DNA of 64,000 nucleotides from Nocardioides potassii (GTDB lineage Bacteria > Actinomycetota > Actinomycetes > Propionibacteriales > Nocardioidaceae). The notes beneath the pieces are model-generated. The model saw only the letters and a list, made by a program, of their open reading frames with translations, made no database searches and was not told the origin of the DNA. The stretch is taken from contig NZ_JAKJHZ010000012.1 of NCBI RefSeq assembly GCF_021648885.1, positions 1 through 64,000 of the forward strand, written 5' to 3'. Each line of letters starts with the position of its first letter. The first letter of the stretch is position 1. Both the position numbers and the translations under genes were made by a program. Below, piece after piece: positions 61,410 through 64,000 of the stretch.

Positions 61410-61739
61410 ATGACGACCCAGGAGGAGCGCGAGCTCTACGCCGAGCTGGTGCTGCAGTGCGCCGAGTCGGTGCCGCGCGGCCGGGTGACGACGTACGGCG
61501 CCATCGCCGACGTGGTCGGCCACCGGCTTGGTCGCGGCGGCCCGCGGCTGGTCGGCAACGTGATGGCCTCCCACGGCGCGGCCGTCGCGTGGTGGCGGGT
61601 GGTGCGAGCCGACGGGTCGCTGCCGCCGTCGCACGACGAGGAAGCGCGCCAGGCCTACCTCGAGGAGGGCACACCGCTGCGCCCGAACGGCTCGGTCGAT
61701 CTGGGACGGGCGTTCCACCAGCCGACCCTCCGGGCATGA
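61410..61739 (+). CDS. Alkyltransferase-like (ATL) DNA-binding protein
   Basis: This 109-residue protein matches the O6-alkylguanine alkyltransferase DNA-binding fold (VPRGRVTTYGAIADVVGHRL, RLVGNVMASH). The reactive site, normally PCHRV, reads AWWRVV: Trp61 replaces the acceptor Cys, as in ATL proteins. ATLs cannot transfer the alkyl group but bind O6-alkylguanine lesions and hand them to nucleotide-excision repair. It follows the membrane gene by 22 bases with GGTGAG before the ATG, and is likely read with the plsC gene. Confidence 0.92.
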   Translation: MTTQEERELYAELVLQCAESVPRGRVTTYGAIADVVGHRLGRGGPRLVGNVMASHGAAVAWWRVVRADGSLPPSHDEEARQAYLEEGTPLRPNGSVDLGRAFHQPTLRA

Positions 61740-61746
61740 TGACCCC

Positions 61747-62421
61747 ATGCTCTACACGGTCGCGCACGGAGTCATCCCGCCGGTCGCCCGAGCCGTGTGG
61801 CGCCCGAAGGTCGAGGGGCTGCACCACGTGCCGACCTCCGGCCCCGTGATCGTCGCCAGCAACCACCTGTCCTTCTTCGACAGCGTCGTCATCCCGGTCG
61901 TGGTGCCGCGCAAGGTCGTCTTCCTCGCCAAGTCCGACTACTTCACCGGCACCGGCGTCAAGGGCGCGCTGTCACGGGCGTGGTTCGAGGGGCTCGGCAT
62001 GCTGCCCGTCGACCGCGACGACACCAAGGCCGCGATCGCGAGCCTCGACACCGCGCTCGAGGTGCTCGGCAAGGGCGAGGCCTTCGGGATCTACCCCGAG
62101 GGCACGCGGTCTCGCGACGGCCGGCTCTACCGCGGCCGTACCGGGGTCGCGCACCTCGCGCTCACCTCCGGCGCCCCGGTCGTCCCCGTCGGGCTCACCG
62201 GCACCGAGGACATCCAGCCCGTCGGCGCCACCCGGCCCCGGCTCGGTCGCGTGGACGTCACCGTCCGCTTCGGCGAGCCGATCCGCGTCGCCGGGGAGTA
62301 CGACGGCGTGCCCAGCGGGCGCGCCCGCCGCGACCTCACCGACCGCATCATGGGCGCGATCGCCGGGCTCACCGGCCAGGAGCTCGCCGGCGCCTACAAC
62401 GAGCGTCCGGCCGACGCCTAG
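61747..62421 (+). CDS. 1-acyl-sn-glycerol-3-phosphate acyltransferase (PlsC-like)
   Basis: This 224-residue protein has the PlsC acyltransferase motifs: NHLSFFDSVV (HX4D, catalytic) and FGIYPEGTRSRDG (the substrate-binding EGTRS). A further VPVGLTGTEDIQ motif is present. It makes phosphatidic acid from lysophosphatidate and acyl-CoA/ACP at the membrane. The ATG at 61747 has CATGAT 6 bases upstream (possibly leaderless) and is 7 bases after the ATL stop. It converges on the allG-like gene with a 4-base overlap. Confidence 0.94.
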   Translation: MLYTVAHGVIPPVARAVWRPKVEGLHHVPTSGPVIVASNHLSFFDSVVIPVVVPRKVVFLAKSDYFTGTGVKGALSRAWFEGLGMLPVDRDDTKAAIASLDTALEVLGKGEAFGIYPEGTRSRDGRLYRGRTGVAHLALTSGAPVVPVGLTGTEDIQPVGATRPRLGRVDVTVRFGEPIRVAGEYDGVPSGRARRDLTDRIMGAIAGLTGQELAGAYNERPADA

Positions 62422-63836
62422 CTCGCCGGCACCCTCGCCGCCAGGGCGGCGAGGGCCTTCGGGAAGATCTCCGCGGGCGGGGTGACGAGGCCGGCCCCGA
62501 CCTGCCCGACGCCGGCGACCGCACCGGCCATGCCGGTGTTGATCTGCGGCAGGATCCCGGTCCGGCACACCTTGGTGACGTCGATGCCGGTCGGGGTGCC
62601 CTGGAACTCGAGGACCGGCACGGACCAGCGCGGGTTCTCGGCGAGGGTGATCTCGTGCATGCGGCGCGTCGTGGCGAGCGCGTCCGGCACGGAGCCGCCG
62701 ACCAGGCGGACGATCGCCGGCGCGGTCGCCATCGCGAACCCGCCGATCCCGGCCGTCTCGGTGATCGCGGAGTCGCCGATGTCGGGGTTGGCGTCGTCGG
62801 GGCCGTAGTCGCCGAGGAACAGGCCTTCCGCGACCTGCGCGGGGCCGGTGAACCACTCGTCGCCGGTGCCGGAGACCTGGATGCCGAAGTCGGTGCCGTT
62901 GCGGGCCATCGCGACGACCATCGTCGAGCCCGGCACGTCCCGGCCGGCGTCGAGGGCGAGCTTGCAGGCCGGCATCGCGAGGTTGAGGAAGAAGTGGTCG
63001 TTGCCGCCGACGAAGCGCAGCACGTCGGCGACGTCCTTGCCGTCGAAGCCGGCCGTGACCATCGCCGGGGAGAGGTCGCGCAGCAGCATGAGCGTGCCGG
63101 CGCGGTTGCGGTTGTGTGCCTCGTCGCCCATCTGGAGCATCTGCGTGAGGATGCCGGTGACGTCCGACGCCTCGGCGGTCCCGCGGACCGCGGCCTGGAG
63201 GAGTGGCCCCAGCACGTCGCCCATCCAGCGCAGGCGGGTGAGCACCTCGTCGTTGTAGGCGCCGTAGCGCAGCACCTTGCCGAGGCCCTCGTTGAGGGAG
63301 CAGTACGTCCGCCTGCCGGTGGCGCGGTCCTCGAGGACCCACATCCACATGGACGGCGTGACGACGCCGGCCATCGGGCCGACGGCGCTGCGGTGGTGGC
63401 ACGGCTCGAGGCTGACGTTGCTGCCGGACTCGAAGAGCGCGGCGGCGCCCTCCGGGTCGTCGACCAGGCCCTCGAGGGCGGCACCGCCCATCAGGGCACC
63501 GCGCAGCGGGCCGGAGGTGCGGGCCCACTCGATCGGCGGCCCGGCGTGGAGGAACTGCCCCTTCTCCAGCCCGAGGACCTCGGAGGCGGGGGCGACGTCG
63601 ACGAGGTGGGCGGTCACCCCGAGCATCGCCTCGACGGCCCGCCGGTTGGCCTCGGTGCGACGGGGGTCGGTGGCGACGCGCGCGAGGTCTGCCTCGGTGC
63701 CGGGCATCGGCGGGCGCCAGTCGACGCGCTCGACCTCGACGGCCTGGTCGGCGACGGCGTCGGCGAACATGTCGGCGCCGCAGGCGACGACCGTGGGGGT
63801 GGTGGCGCCGACGCTCATCACACGGGTCTCGCTCAT
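62418..63836 (-). CDS. allG: DUF1116 protein, AllG/YlbE-like oxamate carbamoyltransferase subunit
   Basis: This 472-residue protein matches the DUF1116 family (YlbE/YahG; E. coli AllG). Conserved stretches include VDWRPPMPGTEADLARVATD, CHHRSAVGPMAGVVTPSMWM, LNEGLGKVLRYGAYNDEVLT and FVGGNDHFFLNLAMPACKLA. In E. coli the allFGH products (FdrA, YlbE, YlbF) form the oxamic transcarbamylase that splits oxalurate during allantoin breakdown. Here it overlaps the stop of an fdrA-like gene (ATGA), so the two subunits are coupled. The third subunit gene would lie outside the window. Gene symbol follows the E. coli assignment by family and context. Confidence 0.85.
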   Translation of the reverse strand: MSETRVMSVGATTPTVVACGADMFADAVADQAVEVERVDWRPPMPGTEADLARVATDPRRTEANRRAVEAMLGVTAHLVDVAPASEVLGLEKGQFLHAGPPIEWARTSGPLRGALMGGAALEGLVDDPEGAAALFESGSNVSLEPCHHRSAVGPMAGVVTPSMWMWVLEDRATGRRTYCSLNEGLGKVLRYGAYNDEVLTRLRWMGDVLGPLLQAAVRGTAEASDVTGILTQMLQMGDEAHNRNRAGTLMLLRDLSPAMVTAGFDGKDVADVLRFVGGNDHFFLNLAMPACKLALDAGRDVPGSTMVVAMARNGTDFGIQVSGTGDEWFTGPAQVAEGLFLGDYGPDDANPDIGDSAITETAGIGGFAMATAPAIVRLVGGSVPDALATTRRMHEITLAENPRWSVPVLEFQGTPTGIDVTKVCRTGILPQINTGMAGAVAGVGQVGAGLVTPPAEIFPKALAALAARVPAS

Positions 63837-64000
63837 GCCTGTGATCCGATCAGGTCGAGGGCGCGCCGGGTGGCGGCCGCGTTGGAGAGGTGCACCTCGG
63901 CTCCGGCCGCGACAAGGGCGTCGCACTGGGCGTCGAGGCCCTGGGGGTCGAGGTCGGTGCCGACCAGGCTCACGATGACCGGGACCGGGCGGTCGGAGCG
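63833..64000 (-). CDS. allF: FdrA/AllF-like protein, C-terminal end (5' part outside window)
   Basis: The last 55 residues are visible: RSDRPVPVIVSLVGTDLDPQ, GLDAQCDALVAAGAEVHLSN, AAATRRALDLIG and a short end. This matches the end of FdrA (VSLVGTD...AGAEVHLSNAAATR), a succinyl-CoA-ligase-like protein that is the partner of the DUF1116 protein in the oxamic transcarbamylase complex. The stop overlaps the next start by 4 bases. The 5' part runs off the right edge. Confidence 0.85.
   Translation of the reverse strand, partial: RSDRPVPVIVSLVGTDLDPQGLDAQCDALVAAGAEVHLSNAAATRRALDLIGSQA

Overview
The window is GC-rich, densely packed chromosomal DNA from an actinobacterium. Family content and gene order (ahcY-mtrA-mtrB-lpqB-comF-hpf-secA; parA-rhlE-ferritin-like-DUF3107-tetR-moeZ; tatB-mrp-DUF1003-MgtE_N/CBS) match loci I know from Mycobacterium tuberculosis and Streptomyces. 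Overall style (DUF222/HNH genes, DUF6752, DUF1707 pairs, many GTG starts) points to Nocardioidaceae, probably Nocardioides or a close relative; the genus is inference. I saw no tRNA, rRNA, CRISPR array, phage module or intact insertion sequence.

Layout. 1-3370: the 5' part of a DUF222/HNH gene, an isochorismatase-like hydrolase, two GNAT acetyltransferases and a DUF808 membrane protein. 3464-15651: the conserved ahcY/mtrAB-lpqB/comF/hpf/response regulator/YcaQ-like/secA block, with a structured RNA (probable raiA motif) in front of hpf. 15653-18342: Rv3235-like and LysM proteins divergent from a second DUF222/HNH gene behind an SOS-box promoter. 18457-23829: small unknown proteins, a flavin reductase, tatB, mrp, DUF1003 and MgtE_N/CBS genes. 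24042-30137: a probable surface/secreted set: an EEP-AlkP fusion, a second EEP protein, a LicD-methyltransferase fusion, a DUF6752 mini-protein and a sulfotransferase-like protein. 30150-39483: a lipoprotein, an acyl-CoA dehydrogenase, then a ROK-controlled sugar ABC transporter and catabolic operon. 39512-47780: DUF1707 proteins, MaoC hydratase, a second sulfotransferase-like protein, methyltransferase, MFS, phosphatases and a decayed-looking ATPase gene. 47954-57290: SDR, ParA-like ATPase, DEAD-box helicase, ferritin-like protein, DUF3107, TetR, a secreted M6 metalloprotease and moeZ. 57337-62421: a DUF4129/MoxR/DUF58 operon, an alkyltransferase-like DNA-binding protein and a PlsC acyltransferase. 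62418-64000: an allG-like gene and the 3' end of an fdrA/allF-like gene.

The strongest window-wide signal is transcriptional. At about 28 first genes of transcription units, a -10 like hexamer (often TAGACT, TAGGCT, TAGGGT or TAGGTT) ends 6-8 bases before the start codon, with no ribosome binding site between them. These mRNAs are therefore predicted to be leaderless, and several divergent pairs share gaps of only 22-59 bases. The same logic was used here to choose many starts.

Other points worth a look: two DUF222/HNH promoters each overlapped by a near-perfect LexA box, a perfect operator-like repeat over the promoter of the ROK/sugar operon, a secreted EEP protein fused to an apparently metal-dead AlkP domain, a probable raiA RNA, and an ATPase gene whose start codons lie in an intergenic repeat and which seems to lack an internal segment.
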